Shown: positions 35,451 through 45,423 of the stretch, piece after piece
How positions within the stretch are numbered: position 1 is the first letter of the stretch
How the letters are laid out: the number at the start of each line of letters is the position of its first letter
DNA from: Flavobacteriaceae bacterium PS02338
GTDB taxonomy: Bacteria > Bacteroidota > Bacteroidia > Sphingobacteriales > Sphingobacteriaceae
Length of the DNA: 64,000 nt
Direction of reading: 5' to 3'
Assembly (NCBI GenBank): GCA_029959615.1
Contig: JASCOD010000003.1
Coordinates: forward strand, 124,001-188,000
Program-made: the position numbers and the translations under genes
Notes under the pieces: generated by a model
What the model saw: the letters and a program-made list of their open reading frames with translations, nothing else
Database searches by the model: none
Told to the model about the DNA's origin: nothing

Positions 35451-37799
35451 ATGAAATTTTTATATACCCTAATTATCACTATACTTAGCCTACCGGCCTT
35501 TTCCCAGTCTGGGGCCATACAGGGCACCATTGTTACAACTGACGCACAGTCCATTGAAAAAGCAACCGTTGTCCTGCTAAATACCAATTATGGTAGCGTA
35601 ACAGATGGCCAGGGCAGATTTGGCATCCACAAATTAGCAGGGGGGAACTACACCATCAGCGTTTCGGCCATTGGCTATGCAACCCAGCTGAAAACAATTG
35701 TTCTGGCCAAGGGCCAGTCGTTGACCATCGATTTTAAGCTTACAGAGAGCAACCAGCAGCTAAATGAGGTTGCCGTGTCATCGGAAAGGCGTCAGGAAAG
35801 CGTGCAAAAAATACCGGGCGCAATCACTTTTCTGGATGCAAAACAGATCAGGGACTACCGTTTATGGGATATTACAAACCTAACGGCGATTGCGCCTAAT
35901 CTATTTACCGTAGAACATGGAAACAGCACCAGTTCCAATTTCCTGAATATTCGCGGGGTAATGGGGTTTTCCAATGAACAGGCGGTAGCTACCTACGTCG
36001 ATGGGGTTTATCAATCTGATTACTTTTCTGCGCCACCTTTATTCAATGATATACAAAGTATCGAAATTCTGCGTGGGCCACAGGGAACACTTTACGGCCG
36101 CAATGCCTTTGGCGGTGTGGTCAATATTACGACCAGGCAGCCCACCAATATCGCCTCGGGATACGCAGAAATTACGTTCGGAAATTTTGGACAACAACGT
36201 TATACAGCTGGCCTTTCGTCACCTATGCTCAAAGATAAGCTGTTCGCCAGCGGTTCACTTACCTATAATCATCGTGGCCCGATCTACTACAACGAGTTTA
36301 CCCAAAGCGGTTTCGATAGACGTGAAGATTACTCTGGCAACTTTAACCTGCGCTATCTGCCTTCGGCCCAATGGTCGCTTTCGCTGAACGTAAAAGCTGA
36401 AAACGACAATGACCGTGGGAGCTTTCCATGGGTAACCTCTTACGAAGAAGTCTACTCCAAACCTTACCAGGTGAACACGAACAATACCAATGTGGAACGC
36501 CGGAAAAATTTCAATACCTCGCTGGCTGCCAATTACTACGGTAAAAATTTTAGCTTCACTTCTGTATCTTCCTACACCAAGTTCAACGGGTATTACCAGG
36601 GGGCCGGTGTTGATTACGATTTCAGTCCGCTGAATGCGCTTAGTACCGCTCCGAACATAAAACGAAAGGTCTATGCCCAGGAACTACGCTTGAGCTCACC
36701 ATCGACAAGTGCTGGCAGATTAAAATGGGTTGTCGGCGCATATGGATTTTCGCAGCATAATGATATCAATTCACCGACCTATTTTGGCCCCGATTATCTA
36801 CTGCTCGATCCAACTTCTGGTGCTCCTTTTACCAGTACCAATATCGGTAGGGAGAACAATAGGGGATATGCATTTTTTGGGCAGGCTACCTACTCGTTTA
36901 ATGCAAAGCTGGATTTGACAGCTGGGATCCGATATGATTACGAAAGCCGAAGACTTGACCAGTACACCAATTACCAGAAAGATCCCGATCCTGCAATCTT
37001 GCTGACCCCCAACCAAGCCTATCGGGCAAACTTTAGCGCAGTGACACGAAAATTTGTGCTGAGCTATAAACTGAAGGATAACATGCTGCTTTATGGTAGC
37101 TACGCACGCGGGTTCCGTGCCGGCGGGTTAAATTCAAATGCGACCGATCCTGCACAGGTTCCCTATGAGCCTGAATATTCGGACAATTGGGAGATCGGTT
37201 GGAAAAATATGTTTTTTAACAATAAGCTGAAATTGAACCTGACCGCATTCTACCTTCAGCAGCACAACCAACAGATCAGTACGGCCATGGACGGAGTGAA
37301 TGCACTGATCCTGAACGTAGGGGAAATGCACAATAAAGGGCTGGAGCTGGAAGTGACTGCTCTACCGTTGAAGGGCTTCCAGATCGATTGGAATGCAAGT
37401 TACTCCTACGCTCGTTATGCTTCGCTGCTATTGTACAGTGCCGATGCAAATGCGGTGGTAGACTACAGGGGCGGTCAGCCCATAAATACGCCTCCGATCA
37501 GTTCGATGTTGGCAGCCCAGTACACTTATGATTTCGCAGGAAGCAAACAGAAACTTGCCGTATTTGCAAGGGGTGAGTACCGTTATCTTGGCAGATATTA
37601 TTTTGATTTTGTGAACGACTTAAGCCAGCCTGCCCACACGCTGATGAATGCCAAAGCGGGCTTGACCAGTAAAAACTTTGAGCTTAATTTTTGGGCACGG
37701 AATATTACGGATAAAAAATATATCCCTTATGGTTCCTTTGGAACATTCCTTTTGGGAACACCAAGAACATACGGAACAACCTTGATCGCTAAATTTTAA
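35451..37799 (+). CDS. TonB-dependent receptor
   Basis: Signal peptide (YTLIITILSLPAFSQ), a carboxypeptidase-like regulatory domain (IQGTIVTTDAQSIEKATVVLLNT..., about 22-105), plug domain with GTLYGRNAFGGVVNITTRQP near 212-231 and a 22-strand barrel ending in WARNITDKKYIPYGSFGTFLLGTPRTYG. Length 782 is of normal single-component type, not SusC. Energy-coupled uptake of a metal chelate or other ligand. Its neighbours are a Cys/His-rich small protein and a YHS-domain lipoprotein, so copper or another metal is plausible. This gene starts the GC-richer stretch. Confidence 0.94.
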   Translation: MKFLYTLIITILSLPAFSQSGAIQGTIVTTDAQSIEKATVVLLNTNYGSVTDGQGRFGIHKLAGGNYTISVSAIGYATQLKTIVLAKGQSLTIDFKLTESNQQLNEVAVSSERRQESVQKIPGAITFLDAKQIRDYRLWDITNLTAIAPNLFTVEHGNSTSSNFLNIRGVMGFSNEQAVATYVDGVYQSDYFSAPPLFNDIQSIEILRGPQGTLYGRNAFGGVVNITTRQPTNIASGYAEITFGNFGQQRYTAGLSSPMLKDKLFASGSLTYNHRGPIYYNEFTQSGFDRREDYSGNFNLRYLPSAQWSLSLNVKAENDNDRGSFPWVTSYEEVYSKPYQVNTNNTNVERRKNFNTSLAANYYGKNFSFTSVSSYTKFNGYYQGAGVDYDFSPLNALSTAPNIKRKVYAQELRLSSPSTSAGRLKWVVGAYGFSQHNDINSPTYFGPDYLLLDPTSGAPFTSTNIGRENNRGYAFFGQATYSFNAKLDLTAGIRYDYESRRLDQYTNYQKDPDPAILLTPNQAYRANFSAVTRKFVLSYKLKDNMLLYGSYARGFRAGGLNSNATDPAQVPYEPEYSDNWEIGWKNMFFNNKLKLNLTAFYLQQHNQQISTAMDGVNALILNVGEMHNKGLELEVTALPLKGFQIDWNASYSYARYASLLLYSADANAVVDYRGGQPINTPPISSMLAAQYTYDFAGSKQKLAVFARGEYRYLGRYYFDFVNDLSQPAHTLMNAKAGLTSKNFELNFWARNITDKKYIPYGSFGTFLLGTPRTYGTTLIAKF

Positions 37800-37802
37800 A
37801 CC

Positions 37803-38786
37803 ATGAAAAAACTGATTTTCGCTGCATCTATCCTATTGATGGTTGCAGCCTGCAAAAGCAAGACTGAAGATACGGCAGCATCAACGGTGGGCCAGACGCA
37901 ACCTCGGCCAATGGCCTTTCCCGAGCCTAAGGTGAACATTAAGACCGTTGGGATCCTGCTTTACGACAATTATGCCATTTTGGATGCTATGGGGCCTTAC
38001 CATGTGTTCAGCGAGCTCATGGGCGCAAAGGTCTTTTTTGTGGGACGGCATAAGGGGCTGATCACTACGGGAAATGGAATGAAGGTACAGTGTGATTCAT
38101 CGATTACCGATGTGAAGCAATTGGATATTCTGGTTATCCCTGGGGGATTGAATGAAACCTTCACGGCAACAAAAGATACCACGCTGCTCAACTGGATCAG
38201 AGTAATCGACAAGCAGTCCAAGTACACTACAAGTGTGTGCACAGGTGCCTGGATACTAGCTGCGACAGGTCTGTTGAAAGACCAACAGGCAACCACCCAT
38301 TGGTTCGCAAAGCAGCTACTGAAGGATCGGTTTGGGGTATCTTCGCAGAATAAGCGTTATGTGAAAAGCGGTAAATACTGGACAAGTGCGGGAGTTTCAG
38401 CCGGGATCGACATGAGCCTGGCTGTGATCAATGATATCATGGGCGAGAAGTATACACAGATGGTGATGCTGGATCTGGAGTATGATCCGAAGCCGCCCGT
38501 TAAAGGTGGCAGCGAGAAGAACACAGATAAAAATATCGTAGAGGAAATGCGTTCGATGTATAATGGTGCCATTGCGCCGCTAATAGGTGTTCAAAGTGCG
38601 GCAGCAAAAATAAAGATCGATAACGGTAGGGATCCGGTTTGTGGCATGTCCCTATCGGCAGGCTATGCGGACACAACTGCCTACAAGGGAAAGGTATTCG
38701 GTTTTTGTTCGGCGATGTGCAAGACAGGTTTCAAAAAAAATCCAGCTTCCTATGCGCAAACGGTTCAGGATCATCCGGCCAAATAG
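37803..38786 (+). CDS. DJ-1/PfpI lipoprotein fused to a YHS metal-binding domain
   Basis: Lipobox ends at Cys17. Residues about 45-245 are a DJ-1/PfpI (class I glutamine amidotransferase-like) domain: VGILLYDNYAILDAMGPYHVF and TTSVCTGAWILAATG with the nucleophile-elbow Cys146, as in AraC-linked PfpI domains. Residues 277-320 form a YHS domain: DPVCGMSLSAGY and FGFCSAMCKTGFKKNP with Cys280, Cys302 and Cys306. YHS domains accompany copper and other metal transporters. The gene starts 4 bases after the TonB receptor, so the two are one transcript. Substrate unknown; a metal-sensing or chelate-processing surface protein is inferred. Confidence 0.85.
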   Translation: MKKLIFAASILLMVAACKSKTEDTAASTVGQTQPRPMAFPEPKVNIKTVGILLYDNYAILDAMGPYHVFSELMGAKVFFVGRHKGLITTGNGMKVQCDSSITDVKQLDILVIPGGLNETFTATKDTTLLNWIRVIDKQSKYTTSVCTGAWILAATGLLKDQQATTHWFAKQLLKDRFGVSSQNKRYVKSGKYWTSAGVSAGIDMSLAVINDIMGEKYTQMVMLDLEYDPKPPVKGGSEKNTDKNIVEEMRSMYNGAIAPLIGVQSAAAKIKIDNGRDPVCGMSLSAGYADTTAYKGKVFGFCSAMCKTGFKKNPASYAQTVQDHPAK

Positions 38787-38872
38787 CAAAGGATCAAATT
38801 CCCATGACAATCTTCTGTCGAATGAAATCTACTCCCTAAGCTAAAAAAAATCAGAGTTATTTTTTTGGTATT

Positions 38873-38906
38873 ATGGTGTGTATCCTGAAGGTAGGGTACG
38901 CACCAT
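38873..38906 (+). terminator. Hairpin downstream of the DJ-1/YHS gene
   Basis: ATGGTGTGTATCC pairs with GGGTACGCACCAT with G-U pairs. No T-run follows, so it is only a probable terminator. A similar sequence terminates the CusB-like gene (46751-46788). Confidence 0.45.
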
Positions 38907-39554
38907 TTAACAAATTTCACCTAATCCTGAAGGGACAACAAGCCAAGGCACTGTTGGTTGGCGCAGGCTTTATGTCAAACCCGAGAACCGCCGTCATCCC
39001 TTTGCGATAAATGCCGGGGCTAAAAAATGAGGTTTTCCAGTTGAATGGGCCTAGTAGATTATTATTGTTTTTATGTCAAGCAGCTACCAAAATGCATCAT
39101 AATGCATATTCTTGGTATTTCTTTAGTGCAGTGATATTTATGGATATGTCGATACCTGCCATATTCAGTCAGACAGGATCGGTAAGGGATTAGGCTATCC
39201 AGGAAATTGTCGGGCAGGACAATTTAAAGCGATGCCGAAAAACCCATGTAGCGGAATATTCTGCGTGCTAATGCTAGTGTAAGGATAATAGTCGCCAAAT
39301 CGACTGCAATGCAGGAAAGCTCTGGGTAGGTACTTTTTAATGATAAAAGAAGTTCGCTAAGGAAAAATGACATGCTAAGTTTGCTTTTTCCAAATCTATG
39401 AAAATACAGAAAAAGATAAAACTTCTTTTTCTGTATGCAGTATCGCTCATCTTTTTTTCTTACGAGTTACCTTACGGATAGTGTGCAAAGTACTTTATCC
39501 GAAGCAATTTCTGCATGTTTTCAAAAAATTATTAGCTTTAAAAAAAAATAGCCT
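38907..39554. other. 648-base region without an intact gene
   Basis: It contains a perfect 12-bp inverted repeat (39404-39415 and 39425-39436, around ATACAGAAAAAG) and a short reading frame from 39398 whose product (MKIQKKIKLLFLYAVSLIFF) looks like a signal peptide and then stops. In another frame the following bases read QSTLSEAISACFQKIISF, which resembles the start of a TolC-type outer membrane protein. This may be the wreck of an outer membrane factor gene. Elsewhere the region is unassigned. Confidence 0.45.
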
Positions 39555-40442
39555 ATGTTGACCAACAAAAAGATTTCGGTACTTTATTTTATCCGCCTGA
39601 TCAAATGGGATATCTTCTTTATTGCCATTTATGCCATCCTTGCCGGTACGTTCGACCATTATGGGTTTATGGAGCAGATCGATATTCCACTGGCACTTTC
39701 TGCATTTGTTGGTACCACACTTTCACTGCTATTGGCATTCAGGACCTCCCAGTCCTACGAGAGGTGGTGGGAGGCAAGGGTGGTATGGGGAGGTATCGTC
39801 AACGATAGCCGTACGCTTGTCCGTCAGCTGGGGCAGTTTATGCCTAAAAGCCCCGAGGGCAGGAAAGTCGTGGAGGCTTTTGCATATAGGCAGGCGATCT
39901 GGTGCTTTGCACTTTCGCAGGGTCTGAGAAAAGTGCCCTTTTCCAAGAAAGTAGAAGACTATTTCCAGCTGCATGGGCTAAAGAGCGATAACCGTGCCAA
40001 CCTGCTGCTGAACATCCGCGCCGGGGAACTCGCGGTGGCAAGTGAACAATTTTCCCTTGATGCCAATAAACAGGTACAGATCGATGCGACCATTGGCAGG
40101 CTCTGTGATTCGATGGGAAGATGCGAGCGAATCAAGAATACGGTATTTCCCAGGTCTTATAGCGTGCTGATCCATTTTCTGATCTATGTGCTGATGACCA
40201 TCATGCCCTTTGGGCTGGAAGACGAGACCAAGGCAGTTGAAATCCTGCTGACCTTTCTGGTGCCCGTACTTTTTATTGCCATCGAACGCACGGCGATCAT
40301 CATGCAGGATCCCTTTGAGAATGCACCAACTGATACCCCAATGACCGCTTTATCGGTAACGATAGAGAAAAACCTGATGGAAATGATCGGAAGGGAGGTA
40401 GAGCTAGGGGAGAACAGCCAGGATTCCTACTATATAATGTAG
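39555..40442 (+). CDS. Bestrophin-family anion channel
   Basis: 295-residue membrane protein with the bestrophin core GTTLSLLLAFRTSQSYERWW and EARVVWGGIVNDSRTLVRQ, and the second signature IEKNLMEMIG. Four transmembrane helices. Bacterial homologues form pentameric ion channels, cation-selective in the best-studied case. No regulatory link is visible; it lies between the DJ-1/YHS gene and the Cys-rich protein. Confidence 0.92.
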   Translation: MLTNKKISVLYFIRLIKWDIFFIAIYAILAGTFDHYGFMEQIDIPLALSAFVGTTLSLLLAFRTSQSYERWWEARVVWGGIVNDSRTLVRQLGQFMPKSPEGRKVVEAFAYRQAIWCFALSQGLRKVPFSKKVEDYFQLHGLKSDNRANLLLNIRAGELAVASEQFSLDANKQVQIDATIGRLCDSMGRCERIKNTVFPRSYSVLIHFLIYVLMTIMPFGLEDETKAVEILLTFLVPVLFIAIERTAIIMQDPFENAPTDTPMTALSVTIEKNLMEMIGREVELGENSQDSYYIM

Positions 40443-40629
40443 GGGCGCACCCAAATTTTTTTTCCGATTTTTGGGCATTTAAGCGTTTATTCGGATTATG
40501 ATTTGACCCAGAAATACCTAAATATTCGCAATGGGTAATCACCCGTAAAAGTAATTTTTGAATAATAACTTAAAATAATAATTGGATTATCAAAATAGTT
40601 TGCTTTATATTTACAAAAAATTATAGGAC

Positions 40630-40944
40630 GTGAAGTTTCTGACTTGGTTTGTTTCGGTATTGATAGTAGTGGTGATGTGTGCTCCGTGCATGGATTCTGC
40701 TGCTGCCGTTCCCATGCAGTCTGCCAGCTTTCAGACTTCTTCCCCAACCCAGGACCACACCGCCTTTAAGGATGGCTGTTCTCCATTCTGTACCTGCGCC
40801 TGTTGCAGTGTCCCTACCTTTGTTCAGAATACATCCATATCGGTTGAAGTTCCACAACAGACATTGGCAGAATATACCCAGAAATCTTTTGGAAAAGCTA
40901 TAGGTGCCGAAATCTCTGTTTGGCAGCCGCCCAAATTAGGTTAG
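40630..40944 (+). CDS. Cys-rich exported protein (DUF6660-like) with WQPPK tail
   Basis: 104 residues from a GTG start. The N-terminus KFLTWFVSVLIVVVMCAPCMDSAAA is a signal peptide or lipobox (MCAPC). The centre has DGCSPFCTCACCSVPTF, a CSPFCxCxCC cluster, and the end is SVWQPPKLG. It immediately precedes a CzcA pump (41039), as does its relative at 61772. A soft-metal-binding periplasmic accessory is likely. The name DUF6660 is from memory and should be checked. Confidence 0.75.
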   Translation: MKFLTWFVSVLIVVVMCAPCMDSAAAVPMQSASFQTSSPTQDHTAFKDGCSPFCTCACCSVPTFVQNTSISVEVPQQTLAEYTQKSFGKAIGAEISVWQPPKLG

Positions 40945-41038
40945 TTAAATCATCATGTTTTTGCCTGGGGATCATTTCTTTTGAAATGTATCCTGCCTAT
41001 GCATTAATCAGTTTTTTATCTAACGTAATTTTAATTCA

Positions 41039-44000
41039 ATGCTGAAAAAGATCATTCAGTTTTCTATACACAATAAGCTTGTTATAGGATTGTTTACCCT
41101 TGCTTTGATAGCGTGGGGTGTCTATTCCCTAAAACAACTTCCTATAGATGCCGTGCCTGATATTACAAATAATCAGGTACAAGTTATTACCCTCAGTCCT
41201 TCCCTTGCCAGTCAGGAAGTAGAACGTTTAATTTCCTATCCGGTGGAACAGACCATGGCCACCATCCCTGAAATAGAGCAAGTTCGCTCCATATCAAGGT
41301 TCGGTTTATCGGTGGTAACCATAGTTTTTCACGATGATGTGGATATTTATTGGGCCCGTCAGCAGGTCAACGAGAAGTTGGCAGAAGCAAAAAACAATAT
41401 TCCGGAAGGTTTAGGCAACCCGGAGATCTCACCTATTTCTACCGGATTAGGTGAGATTTACCAGTATGTGGTTCACGCCAAGCCCGGATTTGAAAAAAAA
41501 TACACTGCCCGTGAACTGCGAAGCATACAGGATTGGGTTGTCCGCAGGCAACTGCTGGGTACACCCGGAATTGCCGAGGTAAATAGTTTCGGAGGCTTGT
41601 TAAAACAGTATGAAATCGCTCTGGACCCCGATAAATTAAGAAGCTTTAATTTAAGTATCAACGATGTCTTTAATTCATTAGAGCAAAATAACCAAAATAC
41701 CGGTGGCGCTTATATCGACAAAAAACCAACAGCCTATTTTATCAGAAGTGAAGGGTTTGTTGGAAATATAGACGACATCCGGAAAATTGTTGTCAAAAAT
41801 AACGAAAGTGGTATACCAGTACTCATCAGGGATATCGCCAATGTACAGATTGGCAGCTCTATCCGGTATGGTGCATTGACCCGCGCCACCCCTGAAGCCC
41901 AGGGTGAAGCTGTTGGAGGCATTGTTATGATGCTGAAAGGGGCCAATGCAAACAATGTAGTAAAACAGGTAAAAATAAAGATTGACAGGATCAGTAAAAC
42001 TTTGCCGGAAGGCGTTGTGATAGAACCATTCCTTGACAGAAGTGCCTTGGTAGACAGGGCAATTGGCACAGTAGCCAAAAACCTGATTGAGGGAGCATTG
42101 ATTGTTATTTTTGTATTGGTGCTATTCCTCGGAAACTTCCGTGCTGGACTGGTTGTCGCTTCGGTGATTCCACTGGCGATGTTGTTTGCTATAGCAATGA
42201 TGAACCTTTTTGGGGTATCAGGAAACCTGATGAGCCTTGGCGCGATAGATTTCGGACTGATTGTGGATGGCGCTGTAATTATAGTGGAAGCCACCATGCA
42301 CCATCTGGGAATGCGTAAAGGTGGAAGGATGACCCAGGAAGAAATGGACGCGGAGGTATTTGAGTCTGCTGTGAAAATCAGGTCTGCCGCCGCATTCGGA
42401 GAGATCATTATCTTGATCGTTTACTTACCAATACTTGCCCTAGTAGGTATCGAAGGTAAAATGTTTGGCCCGATGGCACAGACCGTTTCCTTTGCCATCC
42501 TGGGTGCATTTTTACTTTCTATGACTTATGTGCCAATGGTGTCTGCTTTGTTTTTGAGCAAAAACCCAACACATAAGCGTAATTTCTCTGATCGTATGAT
42601 GGACTTCTTTCATAAGTACTACTATCCGATGATCAAAGGAGCCCTGAATTGGAGGAAAGCCGTAACCTTTACCTCTGTCGCTTTATTAGCAGTTAGCTTG
42701 TTTGTCTTCAGCCGCATGGGTGGAGAGTTCATTCCCAACCTTGAAGAAGGAGATTTTGCGGTGGAGACCAGGTTGTTGACCGGAAGTTCGCTTTCGCAGA
42801 CAATTGACAAGGTAAATCAGGCGTCGGCTATTCTGGTCAAGAAATTCCCAGAGGTGAAAGAAGTGGTCGGTAAAATTGGTGCCGCGGAGATTCCAACCGA
42901 TCCGATGCCCATGGAAGCCTGTGATTTGACCATCATCTTAAAGGACAAAAAAGATTGGACAAGTGCAAAGACCCGTGAAGAGCTTACCGAAATGATGAGT
43001 GATGCCCTGAAAGAAGTCCCAGGCGTAAGTTTTGGTTTTTCCCAGCCCATTCAACTACGTTCCAATGAGCTGATATCGGGCGTTAGACAGGATATCGGTA
43101 TTAAAATATTCGGGGACGACCTCACCACCCTGACTGACTTTTCTAAGAAGATAGGTGGAATTGTTTCCTCAGTTGAAGGGGCCAAGGATGTCTATCTGGA
43201 ACAGGCTGAAGGTTTGCCTCAGATAGTGGTCAGGATTAACCGGGATCGTATTGCACAATATGGTCTGAGTATAGAAACGGTCAATCAGGCACTTAATGCT
43301 GCTTTTGCCGGACAGTCTGCCGGACTGGTATATGAAGGTGAACAGCGTTACGATATGGTTGTTCGTTTATCCCAGGAGAACCGCCAGGGAATAGATGATG
43401 TAAAAAATGTGTTTGTTAGTACGCCTAATGGAAACCAGGTTCCATTGGAACAGCTAGCCGATGTAGAATTCAAGATTGGTCCAAACCAGATCCAGCGTGA
43501 AGATACCAAGCGACGTATCATTGTCGGGCTAAATGTTAGAGGAAGGGATATTGCCAGCGTGGTGGAGGAAATCCAAGGTAAAATAGAAAAGCAGATCAAG
43601 TTGCCGGCTGGTTACTACATTACCTATGGCGGTCAGTTCGAGAACTTAAGGGAAGCAACCAAAAGACTTTCTGTGGCAGTACCGGTGGCGCTGCTATTGA
43701 TCTTGTTGTTGTTATATTTCTCTTTTGGCTCGGTTAAACAATCGCTGCTGATTTTCTCTGCTATTCCAATGGCAGCAATCGGTGGTATTTTTGCCTTGCT
43801 GCTGCGTGGCATGCCCTTCAGTATTTCTGCAGGTGTAGGATTTATCGCACTTTTCGGCGTTGCTGTACTTAACGGGATTGTACTGATCACAGAGTTTAAC
43901 AGGCTCAAGAAATTGGGTAGGTACACTTTGAACGAAATTGTATTGAAAGGAACTGAACTGAGGTTAAGACCTGTTTTGATGACTGCTACAGTAGCATCTC

Positions 44001-45412
44001 TCGGGTTTTTACCTATGGCAATTTCTACGGCCGCAGGCGCAGAAGTTCAGAAGCCACTTGCAACCGTTGTCATCGGCGGTCTACTTACCTCAACCATTTT
44101 AACCTTAATCGTACTACCCGTGCTCTATACTTATTTTGAAAAGTGGAAAGGCAAAACCAAGTCTGTTCCAGCCGTTGTTACTGCATTAATCATATCTGGT
44201 CTTTTGTTTTCCAGTCCTGCTGCCAAAGCGCAGACACCTGGGGTTCCCATCACCATGGGCCAGGCGATCGAGACAGCAGTTAAGAACAACCAGGCGATAA
44301 GAACATCTGGTTTACAAATTGGCCAGCAACAAGCCTTAAGAGGGAGTTCAACGGATTTGGGTAAAACAAATATCGACGTCCAGTATGGCCAGTTCAATAG
44401 CATCAGGAGAGACAATAATTTCAGTATTTCCCAGAGCATCCCCAACCCGGGATTGTTCAGAAACCAGCGGAGTCTTTATGATGCAAGGATTAAAAGTGCA
44501 GAGATCAATTTGTCTGTTACCCAAAAGGAACTGAGCTATCAGGTTAAAAGCACTTATACTCAGCTAGCTTATTACGTTGCGTTGCAAGAGCTCTATAAAA
44601 GCCAGGATTCGGTATACAGCAACTTTGTAAAAGCAGCCAGATTAAGATATCAGGCTGGTGAAACCAATCTATTGGAAAGCACGACAGCAGAAACCCAATA
44701 CAATGAGGTTTTGAACCAGATGAGTAAGAACCGGTCTGATATTCTTGCTTACACAGCAGAATTACAACGATTGCTCAATACCCAGCAGGCGGTTGAAGTT
44801 ACCATGGGGCAGTTTCGACAGGAGGAGTTTAATATGCCTGCCTTCGATGGTGCCGTATCCGCAAATCCGCTGCTGGCATTACAGCAGCAACAGGTTGTGA
44901 TTGCAGACAAAGCGCTTAGTTTGGAAAAGGCGCGTTCAGGACCTGATTTTACAGTTGGTTACTTTAACCAGTCTATTATAGGGACACAAAATGTAAACGG
45001 CAGCGACCAGTTTTTTAGCGGAAGCAAGAGATTCCAGGGCGTACAGGCAGGCATTGCCCTTCCAATCTTCTTCAAGCCGTTTTCCTCACGGATAAAGGCG
45101 GCAAAGATAGAGAAGCAAGTTGCCGAAAGCCAATTTGGCTTATTCGAAACCAATCTTCAGGGTCAATATAAACAAGCGTATCAAGATCTTCAGAAAAATG
45201 CTAGAAGCATTGAATACTATAAAAAGAGTGCCCTTCCCAATGTAAACCTGATCCTAAAGCAATCGCAGATCGCATTTCAGAACGGAGAAATTGGTTATGT
45301 GGAATACCTGCAAGCTTTACGTACTTACTCGGAGATCCGCTTTAATTACCTGCAGGCCATCAATCAGTATAACCAATCAGTTTACACACTTCAATACCTT
45401 ATGGGTTTATAA
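41039..45412 (+). CDS. CzcA/CusA-family RND metal pump fused to a TolC-like outer membrane factor
   Basis: Residues 1 to about 1040 form the heavy-metal RND pump: SIHNKLVIGLFTLALIAWGVY (first helix), AIDFGLIVDGAVIIVEA near 402-418 (the DFG...DGA...E pattern of divalent-cation HME pumps, unlike the CusA pattern) and a normal 12-helix layout. Around 1048-1067 comes a hydrophobic linker ending LIISGLLFSSPAAKAQ that looks like a signal peptide with an AKA-Q cut site. From about 1068 to 1457 is a TolC-type outer membrane factor (ITMGQAIETAVKNNQAI; FNYLQAINQYNQSVYTLQYL). Such fusions are common in Bacteroidota. Expected to expel Zn, Co, Cd or Ni with the adaptor that follows. Confidence 0.95.
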   Translation: MLKKIIQFSIHNKLVIGLFTLALIAWGVYSLKQLPIDAVPDITNNQVQVITLSPSLASQEVERLISYPVEQTMATIPEIEQVRSISRFGLSVVTIVFHDDVDIYWARQQVNEKLAEAKNNIPEGLGNPEISPISTGLGEIYQYVVHAKPGFEKKYTARELRSIQDWVVRRQLLGTPGIAEVNSFGGLLKQYEIALDPDKLRSFNLSINDVFNSLEQNNQNTGGAYIDKKPTAYFIRSEGFVGNIDDIRKIVVKNNESGIPVLIRDIANVQIGSSIRYGALTRATPEAQGEAVGGIVMMLKGANANNVVKQVKIKIDRISKTLPEGVVIEPFLDRSALVDRAIGTVAKNLIEGALIVIFVLVLFLGNFRAGLVVASVIPLAMLFAIAMMNLFGVSGNLMSLGAIDFGLIVDGAVIIVEATMHHLGMRKGGRMTQEEMDAEVFESAVKIRSAAAFGEIIILIVYLPILALVGIEGKMFGPMAQTVSFAILGAFLLSMTYVPMVSALFLSKNPTHKRNFSDRMMDFFHKYYYPMIKGALNWRKAVTFTSVALLAVSLFVFSRMGGEFIPNLEEGDFAVETRLLTGSSLSQTIDKVNQASAILVKKFPEVKEVVGKIGAAEIPTDPMPMEACDLTIILKDKKDWTSAKTREELTEMMSDALKEVPGVSFGFSQPIQLRSNELISGVRQDIGIKIFGDDLTTLTDFSKKIGGIVSSVEGAKDVYLEQAEGLPQIVVRINRDRIAQYGLSIETVNQALNAAFAGQSAGLVYEGEQRYDMVVRLSQENRQGIDDVKNVFVSTPNGNQVPLEQLADVEFKIGPNQIQREDTKRRIIVGLNVRGRDIASVVEEIQGKIEKQIKLPAGYYITYGGQFENLREATKRLSVAVPVALLLILLLLYFSFGSVKQSLLIFSAIPMAAIGGIFALLLRGMPFSISAGVGFIALFGVAVLNGIVLITEFNRLKKLGRYTLNEIVLKGTELRLRPVLMTATVASLGFLPMAISTAAGAEVQKPLATVVIGGLLTSTILTLIVLPVLYTYFEKWKGKTKSVPAVVTALIISGLLFSSPAAKAQTPGVPITMGQAIETAVKNNQAIRTSGLQIGQQQALRGSSTDLGKTNIDVQYGQFNSIRRDNNFSISQSIPNPGLFRNQRSLYDARIKSAEINLSVTQKELSYQVKSTYTQLAYYVALQELYKSQDSVYSNFVKAARLRYQAGETNLLESTTAETQYNEVLNQMSKNRSDILAYTAELQRLLNTQQAVEVTMGQFRQEEFNMPAFDGAVSANPLLALQQQQVVIADKALSLEKARSGPDFTVGYFNQSIIGTQNVNGSDQFFSGSKRFQGVQAGIALPIFFKPFSSRIKAAKIEKQVAESQFGLFETNLQGQYKQAYQDLQKNARSIEYYKKSALPNVNLILKQSQIAFQNGEIGYVEYLQALRTYSEIRFNYLQAINQYNQSVYTLQYLMGL

Positions 45413-45423
45413 TCAATACAGAA

